Part shown: piece by piece, positions 64,000 through 64,000 of the stretch
Numbering within the stretch: the stretch's first letter is position 1
Layout: each line of letters begins with the position of its first letter
DNA from: Gammaproteobacteria bacterium
GTDB taxonomy: Bacteria > Pseudomonadota > Gammaproteobacteria > JAJPIJ01
Direction of reading: 5' to 3'
Length of the DNA: 64,000 bases
Assembly (NCBI GenBank): GCA_035501935.1
Contig: DATJVC010000015.1
Location: 97,251-161,250, forward strand
The notes under the pieces: model-generated
The model's database searches: none
What the model was told of the DNA's origin: nothing
What the model saw: only the letters and a program-made list of their open reading frames with translations
Translations under genes and position numbers: made by a program

Positions 64000-64000
64000 T

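Overview
The window reads as high-GC chromosomal DNA of a gammaproteobacterium. The evidence is gene order: recR, orn-nnr-tsaE-amiC, mutL-miaA-hfq-hflX-hflK-hflC-DUF2065-hisZ-purA, then tRNA-Leu, rnr-rlmB-rpsF-rpsR-DUF2232-rplI-dnaB-alr. As I recall it, this matches the Pseudomonas-type order, and hisZ beside purA points to a Pseudomonas/Chromatiales-like lineage. The genus cannot be named from the sequence alone.

Layout. 1-16.6 kb is mostly core genome: DNA repair (recR, mutL), RNA turnover and modification (orn, miaA, hfq), metabolite repair (nnr), cell wall hydrolysis (amiC), HflKC/HflX and purine synthesis. It is interrupted twice: by a 147-bp MITE-like inverted-repeat element (311-457) and by three small accessory genes between amiC and mutL (5.8-7.2 kb). 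The first of these is bounded by an 11-bp inverted repeat resembling integron cassette core sites.

16.9-42.3 kb is a 25-kb signal-transduction block lying between purA and tRNA-Leu/rnr. Its left half (+ strand) is a chemosensory operon: MCP with a CheR-docking tail, CheW, CheY, CheA, a STAS protein, CheR, CheD, CheB, a CheZ-like phosphatase candidate, and a receiver-Ser/Thr kinase fusion. Its right half (- strand) is a Chp/Pil-type system: two-receiver regulator, CheW, a transducer with almost no periplasmic domain, a ChpA-like CheA-receiver hybrid, two divergent CheW-like proteins, a second receiver-Ser/Thr kinase, a PAS hybrid histidine kinase, an Hpt protein and a CheY. A membrane diguanylate cyclase and a FimX-like receiver-GGDEF-EAL protein (degenerate motifs) follow on the + strand. 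The two receiver-kinases and the FimX-like protein share one unusual receiver subtype, which suggests a common circuit joining His-Asp relay, Ser/Thr phosphorylation and c-di-GMP.

42.4-50.5 kb returns to core genes, including a clear S6:S18-type autoregulatory hairpin before rpsF. 51.0-63.5 kb is a Tad/Flp-type pilus locus: pilins/pseudopilins, TadG- and TadE-like proteins, CpaB/RcpC with a large internally duplicated Asp-Gly repeat extension, secretin, a TadA ATPase with an N-terminal FHA-like domain, TadB, TadC, a DUF192 protein and a TadD-like TPR lipoprotein. No TadZ or prepilin peptidase is visible. The window ends in two small minus-strand genes, one cut by the edge.

The most unusual content is the composite chemosensory/Ser-Thr-kinase/c-di-GMP block and the modified Tad machinery. 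Linking the two is inference.
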